A DNA stretch of 64,000 bases from Dyella nitratireducens (GTDB taxonomy: Bacteria > Pseudomonadota > Gammaproteobacteria > Xanthomonadales > Rhodanobacteraceae), in assembly GCF_014642835.1 (NCBI RefSeq), contig NZ_BMJA01000004.1:90307-154306 (forward strand). The letters are read 5' to 3'. Under the pieces are notes generated by a model. It was not told the DNA's origin, ran no database searches, and was given only the letters and a program-made list of their open reading frames with translations. The position numbers were made by a program, and so were the translations under genes. This document shows positions 56,741 to 64,000 of this stretch, in pieces; position 1 is the stretch's first letter, and the number at the start of each line of letters is the position of its first letter.

Positions 56741-57124
56741 ATGGCTCGTATCACACCCGTAATAGGGCTGGTGCTGTTGTGCATGATGGGAGGAGCGCTT
56801 GCGGCAGATCCTCCAGCACATGCCGCGGGCGCGCGGAACGTCAGCAGCCAGCCGGCAGCACAACCGTTGACGGTGGATGGTTTCGGTCAAGCGGTAAGTG
56901 CCGGCACGTTGCAGCATTACAGCGGCGGCACCTTCGTGCAGAACAATCAAACCCTGACTGGCACGGTGACGGGCGATACCGCCTCGCAAGTAACCACGGG
57001 CGCCAATACGATCAGCGGCAATTCGTTGGATGGTGCGTCAGGCTTGCCGTCGGTGGTGCAAAACACCGGCAACAACGTGCTGATCCAGACCGGCGTGATC
57101 GTCAATGTGCAGCTGAAGCCATGA
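56741..57124 (+). CDS. Small secreted protein with the amyloid-like C-terminal motif
   Basis: 127 residues. The signal peptide is MARITPVIGLVLLCMMGGALAA. The mature part is Thr/Gly/Asn/Ser-rich (GGTFVQNNQTLTGTVTGDTA) and ends SVVQNTGNNVLIQTGVIVNV, the clearest version of the shared motif, recalling the Gln/Asn spacing of curli and Fap repeats. It could be a nucleator or minor subunit (FapB-like role, inferred). It overlaps the peptidase start by 4 bp, so the two are translationally coupled. Confidence 0.72.
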   Translation: MARITPVIGLVLLCMMGGALAADPPAHAAGARNVSSQPAAQPLTVDGFGQAVSAGTLQHYSGGTFVQNNQTLTGTVTGDTASQVTTGANTISGNSLDGASGLPSVVQNTGNNVLIQTGVIVNVQLKP

Positions 57125-57810
57125 AGCCTGTGCTGCCAGCGTTTGCCGTGTTTCTTGCGCTTGTTGCGGCGCCTGTCGTACAGGCCGGCAACATGGCGCT
57201 CAACGACAACGCCGGGCAGACCTATAGGTTGCACATCACGACGTTGAAAGAGGTGAAGTACCGCAACACGATTCATCAGAAGTACGACTTCAGTTGCGGC
57301 TCGGCGGCAGTGGCGACACTGCTGACCTACCAATACAACTATCCGGTGAACGAGCAGGTCGTGTTCGAACAGATGTATGTGCACGGCGATCGCAAGAAGA
57401 TCAACAAGGAAGGTTTCTCACTACTGGATATCAAGCTTTATCTGGAAAGCCTGGGCTTCGAGGCCGACGGTTTCCATGCCAACCTCCAGCAACTGCAACA
57501 AGCGAACTTGCCGGCGATCGTGCTGATCGAGGATCGCGGTTACCACCACTTCGTGGTGATCAAGGGCGTGCGTTATGGGCGCGTGCTGGTCGGTGATCCG
57601 GCACGCGGTACGCGTGCGATTCCGGAAGATCGTTTCGATGGGTTGTGGAAGAACGGGCTGGTGTTCGTGATCCACAACCGGCGCGATCTTGCACATTTCA
57701 ATACGGATAGCGACTGGCGCAGTGCGCCGCTCGCTCCTTTGGGGGTAGGTGTCGACCGGCGCGGGCTGGACACGATCACCATGCCTAAATACGGACCTGG
57801 CGACATTTGA
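57121..57810 (+). CDS. Periplasmic C39 family cysteine peptidase (FapD-like)
   Basis: 229 residues. A signal peptide (ending VVQAG) puts it in the periplasm, unlike ABC-fused C39 domains. The catalytic Cys59 is in KYDFSCGSAAVATLL, His143 in RGYHHFVVIKG and Asp159 in VLVGDPARG, with the oxyanion Gln/Asp region preceding the Cys. C39 enzymes cleave after double glycine. In Pseudomonas Fap operons FapD has this domain and is needed for fibre secretion. ATGA overlap with the preceding gene and 8 bp to the next show one operon. Confidence 0.85.
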   Translation: MKPVLPAFAVFLALVAAPVVQAGNMALNDNAGQTYRLHITTLKEVKYRNTIHQKYDFSCGSAAVATLLTYQYNYPVNEQVVFEQMYVHGDRKKINKEGFSLLDIKLYLESLGFEADGFHANLQQLQQANLPAIVLIEDRGYHHFVVIKGVRYGRVLVGDPARGTRAIPEDRFDGLWKNGLVFVIHNRRDLAHFNTDSDWRSAPLAPLGVGVDRRGLDTITMPKYGPGDI

Positions 57811-57818
57811 GGTGACCT

Positions 57819-58535
57819 ATGAAACGTTCCGGTCTCTCGTTTCGCACCATCGGATTGTTGATTTTGGCGGGCAGTGCCACTGCGGTGCATGCGCAACATC
57901 GCGATCCCGTTGCAGGCTTCGGCATGCCGGTTTCCACGGAAAGCCTGGCCAAGGTGCGCGGTGGCTTCGACCTCGGCGGCCTGGAAGTGTCATTTGGCAT
58001 TCAGCGCGCCATATACGTCGATGGCAATCTGGTGACCTACCTCAATGTCACGATTCCCGATATCTCGCACATCACCGCACAGCAGGCGACATCGCTGGCG
58101 GAAGCACTTGGCACGATCGATGTGCAGGTTGGCTCCGGCAATAGCTTCAACCCATCCATGACGACACAGGCGGGCACGGCTTCGGTGGCACAAGCCGTGA
58201 CACAAACGGTTACTCAAACCCTGTCGCAAGCTGCGTCGAGCAGTGCGGTAGGCAATGTCGGTTCGAACAGTGCAGCGAGCGCGTCGTCAACGCAGGCCAG
58301 CGGGGCCGGCGCTTTCCAGAGTGTGCCGAGTGGTCCGACCGTTACCAGCACCATCATTCCGGCCTCCGCAGCGCAAGCCAGTGCGGCGACGGTGATCCAG
58401 AACACGGTGAACAACCAGCTCATCCGCAGCCTCACCACCTTGAACGTTGCGGTGAGCGCGTTGAACGCCATGCGCAATCAAGGGCTGCAGCAGAGCCTGC
58501 AGGCTGCGCAACAACTGCAGGCGTTGTCGCATTGA
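57819..58535 (+). CDS. Secreted protein with double-glycine motif, candidate substrate of the C39 peptidase
   Basis: 238 residues. A signal peptide ends AVHAQ (near residue 25). Shortly after comes VSTESLAKVRGG with GG at residues 48-49, which fits the leader pattern recognised by C39 peptidases (LSxxELxxIxGG). GGLEVSFGIQRAIYVDGNLVTYLNV follows, then a Ser/Ala/Thr-rich middle, a TVIQNTVNNQLI motif (about residue 191) and a Gln-rich helical end. This combination suggests processing in the periplasm during export. A FapE-like role is possible. Confidence 0.75.
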   Translation: MKRSGLSFRTIGLLILAGSATAVHAQHRDPVAGFGMPVSTESLAKVRGGFDLGGLEVSFGIQRAIYVDGNLVTYLNVTIPDISHITAQQATSLAEALGTIDVQVGSGNSFNPSMTTQAGTASVAQAVTQTVTQTLSQAASSSAVGNVGSNSAASASSTQASGAGAFQSVPSGPTVTSTIIPASAAQASAATVIQNTVNNQLIRSLTTLNVAVSALNAMRNQGLQQSLQAAQQLQALSH

Positions 58536-58569
58536 CGCAAGCGGACGTGAGTCCGCCGGGGGAAACAAT

Positions 58570-59967
58570 ATGAAGAACAAGACGGATCGAAAAACGAAGC
58601 ATGTTGCGAGGCCGTGGCTTTATGTCACCGGCTGCGTCAGCCTGATGGCTTTTTGCGGCGTGGCGGTAGCACAGGATGTGTCGAATGCCGCGTCGTCATC
58701 GGACGACACTTCATCGCCGGCCATCCGCCAACGCCTGGCAGAGCAGGGCGCTCGTATCGAGGCGATGCGTGGCCAAATCGAAGCGTTGCAGCGGCAGCTT
58801 GCGCAGCAGGCGGCGGATTACCAGGCATTGCGTCACGCCGTCGGCATGGATGTGCTGGCACGTCAACGTGGCGGCAATATTGCTGTCGGCGGGTCGGGGG
58901 CCTCGGCATTGCCGATGCCATCGCCGGATGCGATTACCGACGTGCCGGTAGCGCAACAGGGCACGGCAACACCGTCAGCACCTGTTGGCCAGGCGCCGGC
59001 AGAAAATTCGCGCCCGCCGGAAGTCGCGCCGATCTTCCAGCAGCCCGGCGTGTTGACGCCGAAGGGCAAGGTCGTGGTGGAGCCCACCTATCAGTTCGGC
59101 TACTCCACCGCCGATCGCGTGGCGCTGGTCGGTTACACCATCATTCCCGCCATCCTGATTGGCCTGATCGATGTGCGTCAGGTACGCAGCACGACCCAGA
59201 CGGCGATCCTTACCGGGCGCTATGGCATTACCAATCGTATGGAACTGGAAGTACGTATTCCCTATGTCGATACGCATACCGATACGGTCAGCCGCGAAGT
59301 GCTTACCGGCTCTTCGGAAGACAATGTGTTCGGCTCCAGCGGCAAGGGGCTGGGTGATATCGAGGCGACGTTACGCTATCAACTCAACGATGGTGGCGCG
59401 GACAAGGCCTATTACATCGGCTGGTTCCGCTTCAAGTCCCGCACCGGCAAGGATCCATTCGAGGTAGTAACCGATTGCGTCACCCGCTGCGTTGAAAATC
59501 TCACCGGCACCGGTTTGCCGGTGCAGCAGCCGACCGGTACAGGCTTTTACACGTTGCAGCCTGGTTTGACCTGGCTCTTGCCATCCGATCCGGTGGTGTT
59601 CTTCGGTAACTTCAGTTACCTGTACAACGTCGAACGCCACAACGTCTATGAGAACATTCTGCTCGGCGGCAGGCAGTTTCTTGGCAACGTGAAGATGGGT
59701 AACGAGGGCGACGTCAGTATCGGCATGGGCATGGCCCTAAACGACAAGGCATCGCTCAGTATTGGCTATGACCAGACCTTTATCGGCAGGACGACCGAAT
59801 CTGGCCAAAAACTGCCGGGCTCAACCAAGGTATGGCTGGGGCAACTGCTGATTGGCGGTTCGTATCGCTACAACGACAAGCGAACGTTGAATGTTACGTT
59901 GGGTGTGGGCGTCACGCGCGACACACCCGATGCAACCGTGATCATTCGCGTACCGATGATGTTCTGA
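58570..59967 (+). CDS. FapF-like outer-membrane porin with periplasmic coiled coil
   Basis: 465 residues. After a signal peptide (ending GVAVAQ), residues about 50-95 form a coiled coil (IRQRLAEQGARIEAMRGQIEALQRQLAQ), then a Pro/Ala-rich linker and, from about 170, a beta-barrel of alternating strands ending in VIIRVPMMF with a C-terminal Phe. FapF of Pseudomonas has this order (trimeric coiled coil, plug, barrel) and secretes the amyloid subunits. It closes the operon, 34 bp after the previous gene. Confidence 0.8.
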   Translation: MKNKTDRKTKHVARPWLYVTGCVSLMAFCGVAVAQDVSNAASSSDDTSSPAIRQRLAEQGARIEAMRGQIEALQRQLAQQAADYQALRHAVGMDVLARQRGGNIAVGGSGASALPMPSPDAITDVPVAQQGTATPSAPVGQAPAENSRPPEVAPIFQQPGVLTPKGKVVVEPTYQFGYSTADRVALVGYTIIPAILIGLIDVRQVRSTTQTAILTGRYGITNRMELEVRIPYVDTHTDTVSREVLTGSSEDNVFGSSGKGLGDIEATLRYQLNDGGADKAYYIGWFRFKSRTGKDPFEVVTDCVTRCVENLTGTGLPVQQPTGTGFYTLQPGLTWLLPSDPVVFFGNFSYLYNVERHNVYENILLGGRQFLGNVKMGNEGDVSIGMGMALNDKASLSIGYDQTFIGRTTESGQKLPGSTKVWLGQLLIGGSYRYNDKRTLNVTLGVGVTRDTPDATVIIRVPMMF

Positions 59968-60051
59968 TCGACAACAGTTACTGCCGATGACGTTTGGCAG
60001 CACCTATCAGCGTGTACAGAGATGCCGCGCTATTTGACGTCGCGGTATGTC

Positions 60052-60075
60052 CTCTCCCCGAACGGGAGAGGGCAT
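60052..60075. repeat. CCTCTCCCC hairpin repeat
   Basis: CCTCTCCC and GGGAGAGG arms with a CGAAC centre, of the same family as the hairpins at 30217 and 33046. It lies 85 nt beyond the porin gene and may end the operon transcript. Confidence 0.55.
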
Positions 60076-60111
60076 GGGTTTACCGTGACATCGAGATCCG
60101 GTATGCGTTGA

Positions 60112-60345
60112 TTAAAATCCTTCAGCCTTCATCGTCGTCTGCACGCCGGCATCTGTCTGCATTCGTGCAAAGAACGCATCAAGGTGCGTAAGCCCGCCAA
60201 GATCCACTTGCTTTCCCTTCGCCCAGCGCATTACGACGAAGAGATACGCATCGGCCACCGAGCGATGCCCGGTGAGCCATTCGCGCTCGGCCAACTGCGT
60301 ATTGAGGCGCTCGAAATGTCCGAGCAATTGCTGGCGTGCCGTGCA
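60112..60345 (-). pseudogene. C-terminal remnant of a glutathione S-transferase
   Basis: About 71 residues from an internal Met: HFERLNTQLAEREWLTGHRSVADAYLFVVMRWAK matches only the last third of beta-class GSTs such as E. coli GstA. The N-terminal thioredoxin domain is missing, and a stop codon lies just upstream in frame, right after the TerC stop codon. It looks like a gene cut off by rearrangement. Confidence 0.75.
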
Positions 60346-61020
60346 TCAGGCCCCAAACCGTCGTCGCCGATTGACCAGGTAGCCGCCCGCGCACACGATG
60401 AGAACCAAGCCGATTTCCAGCACATGCTTCATCCAGCCATGTGCATCGAACCATGCGCGCCAGAGCGTCTCGTGACTGATCATGCGGCCGGCTGTCCATG
60501 CGATGGCGCCAGCACCCGCGTAGATGATGATGGGGAAGCGTTCGATTAGCTTGATGATCAGCGTCGAACCCCACACCACCAGCGGAATGCTGATCAACAG
60601 GCCGATCACCACCAGGCCCATGTGTCCTTTCGCGGCGCCGGCAATCGCCAGCACGTTGTCCACACCCATCAGCACGTCGGCCACCACGATCGTGCGCAAC
60701 GCAGACCAGAAGCCGGCTGCCGCGGCAACGTCGCCATGTTCGTCGTGCGCGGGCTTGAGCAGCTTCCAGGCAATCGGCAGCAACAGCAGGCCGCCTGCCA
60801 GCATCAACCCGGGCAGTTCGAGCAGATAAACAACGATCACGGTGAGCACAATGCGCACGGCGATGGCACCGAGCGTGCCCCAGATCACGGCACGTTTTTG
60901 CAAGGCGTGGGGGAGATTGCGGGCGGCAAGGGCGATCACGATCGCGTTGTCGCCAGCCAGCACCAGATCCAGCAGCACGATGGTGAGCAGATCGGAAAGC
61001 AGATGAGTAGGGAGCGTCAT
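60346..61020 (-). CDS. TerC family integral membrane protein (YjbE-like)
   Basis: 224 residues, about seven helices. LLDLVLAGDNAIVIALAARNLP near the N-terminus and its inverted counterpart VADVLMGVDNVLAIAGAAKGH carry the paired Asp-Asn metal-binding motifs of TerC/MntP-like exporters. The basic C-terminus is NRRRRFGA. A manganese riboswitch precedes it, so it is probably a Mn2+ exporter or metallation factor. Confidence 0.88.
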   Translation of the reverse strand: MTLPTHLLSDLLTIVLLDLVLAGDNAIVIALAARNLPHALQKRAVIWGTLGAIAVRIVLTVIVVYLLELPGLMLAGGLLLLPIAWKLLKPAHDEHGDVAAAAGFWSALRTIVVADVLMGVDNVLAIAGAAKGHMGLVVIGLLISIPLVVWGSTLIIKLIERFPIIIYAGAGAIAWTAGRMISHETLWRAWFDAHGWMKHVLEIGLVLIVCAGGYLVNRRRRFGA

Positions 61021-61079
61021 GCCAAGTTCCTGGGCGTGCGGGACTCAAGCGGCGACGACAGGACGCACGCCGGTCCTGT

Positions 61080-61206
61080 CATCACCGCAAAAGTCTCGTT
61101 CTCAGCCTTAAGCTGCCGCGGCGCCCGGAGCGATGCTTCGCTCGTGATGACGATCGCCGCGCGGATGCGGCTGGCCGCATCCGGAACTACTCCCCTTTGG
61201 GGTGGT
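61080..61206 (-). promoter_or_regulatory. yybP-ykoY manganese riboswitch
   Basis: Read on the minus strand the leader begins AAAGGGGAGTAG and continues to a GTCATCACGAG block and an AACGAGACTTTTGC block, the conserved pieces of the yybP-ykoY class in the right order and spacing, with GGATGCGG/CCGCATCC forming one of the helices. It lies 60 nt upstream of the TerC-family start. High Mn2+ would switch expression on. Confidence 0.85.
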
Positions 61207-61318
61207 TCGGCGATTCTCGATGGCAGAGCAGGGCCGGTCAAGCGCAAGAAGCGCTTGCAGCATGTCCCATTCGGTGTTCCCCGCTACAATTTCGCTTTTC
61301 CCTTACCGCGAGATCCCC

Positions 61319-62770
61319 ATGAGCGCGCACGATATCCGTTCTGCCAAGCGTCCCGATCCCGATCAGCCGATGGTCGACATTGCCAATTACGTGGCCGACT
61401 ACCGGATTGATTCCACCGAGGCGTATGACACCGCGCGCTACATGCTGCTGGACTCGCTGGCCACCGCGATGATGGCGATGAAGTTCCCCGAATGCGTGAA
61501 GCATCTGGGACCGGTGGTGCCGGGCGCTACGTTGCCGGGCGGCGCGCGTGTGCCGGGTACCAGCCATGAGCTGGATCCGGTGCAGGCTGCGTTCGCGATC
61601 GGCACGCAGATCCGTTGGCTGGATTTCAATGACACCTGGCTGGCGGCAGAGTGGGGCCATCCGTCCGACAATCTGGGGGCGATCCTGGCCGTGGCCGATT
61701 ACTTGAGCCGCAAGGCCGAACGTGAGGGCGGCAAGGCGCTCTCCGTACGCGACGTGCTCAGCTATGCGATCAAGGCACACGAAATCCAGGGCTGCTACGC
61801 GCTGCTCAACAGCTACAACCGTGTCGGCCAGGATCACGTCATCCTGGTGCGCCTGGCATCCACCGCAGTGGCTACCGCCATGCTGGGTGGTACCAAGGAG
61901 CAGATCACCACGGCCGTGTCGCATAGCTGGATCGACAACGGTGCCCTGCGCACTTATCGCCACGCGCCGAACACTGGCCCGCGCAAGAGCTGGGCGGCCG
62001 GTGATGCTTGCCGTCGCGCCGTCACTCACGCGATTAATGCGGTCTACCGTGGTGTGGTGGGTTATCCCTCCGCGCTCACAGCCAAGACCTGGGGCTATTA
62101 CGACGTGGCGTTCAAGGGCAAGCCGTTTGAGTTCGAGCGTCCGTTCGGCAGCTACGTGATGGAGAACGTGCTGTTCAAGATCAGCTTCCCGGCCGAGTTC
62201 CACGCACAGACCGCGGTGGAGTGCGCCATGAAGTTGCACGCGCAAGTTGCCGGCAAGCTCGACCAGATCGAGAAGGTGGTGATCGAAACGCAGGAAGCCG
62301 GCTGCCGCATCATCGACAAGACCGGTCCGTTGGCTAACTACGCCGATCGCGACCACTGCATCCAGTACATGGTGGCCGTGCCGCTGATCTTCGGCCGCCT
62401 CACTGCCGACGACTACAACGACGACGTCGCTGCCGATCCGCGCATCGACGCGCTGCGCGAGAAGATGGTGGTTACCGAGAACCCGCAGTTCACCAAGGAC
62501 TATTTCGATCCCGAGAAGCGCTACATCGGCAACGCCGTGCAGGTGTTCTTCAAGGACGGCAGCAGCACTGAGAAGGTATCCATCGACTACCCGATCGGCC
62601 ACCGCAAGCGTCGCGCCGAGGGCATTCCGGTGCTGCTGAAGAAGTTCGAGGCGGCCATGCGTGGCCATCTGCCGTCACACAAGGTGAAGGCCATCCTGGA
62701 CGCCACGGCTGATCCGGCCAAGCTGGATGCCATGCCGATCCAGGCATTCCTCGGTCTCTTCACGCTGTGA
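61319..62770 (+). CDS. prpD: 2-Methylcitrate dehydratase
   Basis: About 483 residues of the MmgE/PrpD family. Landmarks are RYMLLDSLATAMMAMKFPEC, RWLDFNDTWLAAEWGHPSDNLGAILAV, HSWIDNGALRTYRHAPNTGPRKSWAAGDA, and PAEFHAQTAVECA. It dehydrates 2-methylcitrate to 2-methyl-cis-aconitate. It is 6 kb away from prpBC, with the Fap-like operon between. The ATG at 61319 is the family start; the frame extends to 61202. Confidence 0.95.
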   Translation: MSAHDIRSAKRPDPDQPMVDIANYVADYRIDSTEAYDTARYMLLDSLATAMMAMKFPECVKHLGPVVPGATLPGGARVPGTSHELDPVQAAFAIGTQIRWLDFNDTWLAAEWGHPSDNLGAILAVADYLSRKAEREGGKALSVRDVLSYAIKAHEIQGCYALLNSYNRVGQDHVILVRLASTAVATAMLGGTKEQITTAVSHSWIDNGALRTYRHAPNTGPRKSWAAGDACRRAVTHAINAVYRGVVGYPSALTAKTWGYYDVAFKGKPFEFERPFGSYVMENVLFKISFPAEFHAQTAVECAMKLHAQVAGKLDQIEKVVIETQEAGCRIIDKTGPLANYADRDHCIQYMVAVPLIFGRLTADDYNDDVAADPRIDALREKMVVTENPQFTKDYFDPEKRYIGNAVQVFFKDGSSTEKVSIDYPIGHRKRRAEGIPVLLKKFEAAMRGHLPSHKVKAILDATADPAKLDAMPIQAFLGLFTL

Positions 62771-62807
62771 TGACGCGCTGAGCAGAAAATCTTAAGTCCA
62801 TGGGGCA

Positions 62808-62842
62808 GGACCCGGTTCGGCCAGGGGCCGGACTGGGTCTGC
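62808..62842 (+). terminator. Hairpin after prpD
   Basis: GACCCGGTTCGGCC pairs with GGCCGGACTGGGTC around an AGGG loop. There is no T-run, so its strength is unclear; it lies about 40 nt after the prpD stop. Confidence 0.45.
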
Positions 62843-62893
62843 ATTAGTAGTGGGGCAGGCAGGCTGTGGGCTGGCAGTCTGTTAGCAATCATT

Positions 62894-62921
62894 TTGCAAA
62901 TCGTTTAAAACTTGTTAAACT
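62894..62921 (+). promoter_or_regulatory. Promoter of the ompA-like gene
   Basis: TTGCAA (62894-62899), 16 bp, TAAACT (62916-62921) form a sigma-70-type promoter. The GTTTAA-AACTTG-TTAAAC palindrome overlaps it and might be an operator. The leader to the ATG at 63038 is about 110 nt. Confidence 0.55.
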
Positions 62922-63037
62922 CGCACGCGCCGGGCGTTGGCCATCGCACGAGTCCTTTACCGCAATGGTTGCGCGACGAAGCGTTTTTGGCTTGGCGGGA
63001 TGAATGCCCTACACATTAAGAAATGAGGAGATACCTG

Positions 63038-64000
63038 ATGAAACGTAAGGGCCTGTATTTTCTGATCGCTCTTGCCCTGGGCGGCGTAGGTGCCGTTCAC
63101 GCGCAGGACAACACGGCTGCAAGCAGCACGGCGAGCAGCACTGCGCCGGCGTGGCCGAATGGCTTTGACGACCGTTGGTACGTTGCCCCGACCGTGGGCG
63201 GTTACTACAACGATACCGACCGCAATACGCGCAGCCGCCAGATTTACTATGGGCTGTCGGTAGGTAAGTTCATCAGCCCGAACGTTTCGGTCGAGCTGTT
63301 CGTTGATCGCACCAAGCGCAAGGCGGACACGGCTGTGTTTGGTCAGGGCAATACCTGGTCGAACAACAACTACGGCGTGTCGGCGCGTTACTACTTCGGT
63401 GATGCGAACTCCTGGCGTCCGTATCTGCTGGGTGGGGTGATGGGCAGCTACCACCACAACCCGCTGAATCGTGACTGGGCGCCGGCTGCTGAAGGCGGCG
63501 TGGGTGTGTCCAAGTCGATCACCGACAGCGCCGACTTCCGCGTGGAAGCGGGCTACCGCTATGACTGGGACGACAAGACCCAGCCGGCAAAGAACGGTTA
63601 TGGCGACTGGTTCCTGGGCTTCAGCATCGTGGCGAAGATCGGTGCCGTGCCGGCCCCGGCCGCCCCGGTTGCACCGCCCCCGCCGCCGCAGCCGGACTGT
63701 TCCAAGCAGTTCCGCAATGGCGTGAACCTGTGCGACAACAAGTGCCCGGACCTGCCGGAAGGCACGATCGTGGGCCCGGATGGCTGCCCGCAGAAGGTGG
63801 TGATCGACCTGAAGGGCGTGAACTTCAAGTTCGACCGTCCGAAGAAGGGCGAGAGCAACATCGAGCCGACGCTGGCGGTGCCGGCAAGCGACTCGTTGGC
63901 GATCCTGGATCAGGCGGTGGATACGTTGAAGCGCTACCCGCAGGTGAAGGTGATGGTGGCCGGTTACACGGACGGCGTGGGCAAGCCGGCGTACAACCAG
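63038..64000 (+). CDS. OmpA family outer-membrane protein, 3' end outside the window
   Basis: 321 residues are visible. Signal peptide MKRKGLYFLIALALGGVGAVHA, then an eight-strand-type barrel (RWYVAPTVGGYYNDTDR, YYGLSVGKFISPNVSVELFV, GVSARYYFGD), a PAPAAPVAPPPPPQP linker, a Cys-containing segment (CSKQFRNGVNLCDNKCPD, then GPDGCP) and the start of the peptidoglycan-binding OmpA domain (VKVMVAGYTDG). AGGAG precedes the ATG. It tethers the outer membrane to the wall. Confidence 0.92.
   Translation, partial: MKRKGLYFLIALALGGVGAVHAQDNTAASSTASSTAPAWPNGFDDRWYVAPTVGGYYNDTDRNTRSRQIYYGLSVGKFISPNVSVELFVDRTKRKADTAVFGQGNTWSNNNYGVSARYYFGDANSWRPYLLGGVMGSYHHNPLNRDWAPAAEGGVGVSKSITDSADFRVEAGYRYDWDDKTQPAKNGYGDWFLGFSIVAKIGAVPAPAAPVAPPPPPQPDCSKQFRNGVNLCDNKCPDLPEGTIVGPDGCPQKVVIDLKGVNFKFDRPKKGESNIEPTLAVPASDSLAILDQAVDTLKRYPQVKVMVAGYTDGVGKPAYNQ

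Noticed and set aside
60179..61048. 289-codon minus-strand frame overlapping the TerC gene
   Set aside because: It is the alternative frame of the TerC gene; its product is Arg/Ala/His-rich without membrane segments, while the chosen frame has the TerC motifs.
61238..62668. 476-codon minus-strand open frame over prpD
   Set aside because: Antisense shadow of a conserved 2-methylcitrate dehydratase.

Overview
The window is a 64 kb stretch of a GC-rich gammaproteobacterial chromosome, most likely from the Xanthomonadales (Rhodanobacteraceae; Dyella, Luteibacter or Rhodanobacter-like). This rests on the order pncC-recA-recX-alaS-csrA-tRNA-Ser, a 2-methylcitrate locus, OmpA and PldA outer-membrane proteins, and many short palindromic intergenic repeats. 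The genus is inferred, not shown. Genes are densely packed on both strands and mostly look like core chromosome.

Layout. 0-9 kb: housekeeping and envelope genes (DUF1345, YajQ, BaiN-type flavoprotein, beta-hydroxyacid dehydrogenase, PhzF-like, rhomboid protease, histone H1-like protein, lipoproteins, DUF72, cytochrome c). 9-17 kb: pncB behind a structured leader with an intrinsic terminator, metNIQ, glutathione peroxidase, PBP4 and a MATE exporter. 17-24 kb: slyD, a flavin monooxygenase, phospholipase A, a YcaQ-type DNA glycosylase and three tandem cold-shock genes. 24-43 kb: oxidoreductases, pirin, GT39 transferase, tcdA, phbB, gluQ, htpX, htpG, katG with an OxyR-like site, and mutS. 43-50.4 kb: the DNA-repair block dinD-pncC-recA-SDR-recX-alaS-csrA-tRNA-Ser. 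50.4-51.7 kb: degenerate tRNA-associated repeats, an orphan secreted protein and AT-rich DNA. 52-64 kb: prpB and prpC with a divergent HTH-citrate synthase fusion, a Fap-like amyloid secretion operon, a GST remnant, a TerC-family gene behind a Mn riboswitch, prpD and the start of ompA.

Most notable points. (1) recA is broken: two internal deletions, relative to the family, remove the Walker A region and the DNA-binding-loop region; the second restores the frame. This is either real or an assembly defect. (2) A 285-bp palindromic MITE-like element with a TA duplication sits inside the 3' end of dinD. Removing it in silico restores a perfect reading frame to a detached tail. (3) A five-gene operon behind a sigma-54-like promoter encodes a periplasmic C39 peptidase, a coiled-coil plus beta-barrel porin of FapF type, and three secreted proteins that share a C-terminal QN-x-G/V-x-x-x-LI motif. 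One of these has a double-glycine cleavage-type site just after its signal peptide, which makes it a candidate peptidase substrate. (4) A MerR-like HTH fused to a citrate synthase domain with an intact His-His-Asp triad faces prpBC across a palindromic operator-like site. (5) A yybP-ykoY manganese riboswitch precedes the TerC-family gene.

Working together: prpB, prpC and prpD form a 2-methylcitrate cycle for propionyl-CoA, split here by the amyloid-type cluster. katG, glutathione peroxidase, OYE, pirin and the GSTs form an oxidative and electrophile stress set. mutS, dinD, recA, recX and ycaQ are repair genes, and the SOS part of that set appears damaged.
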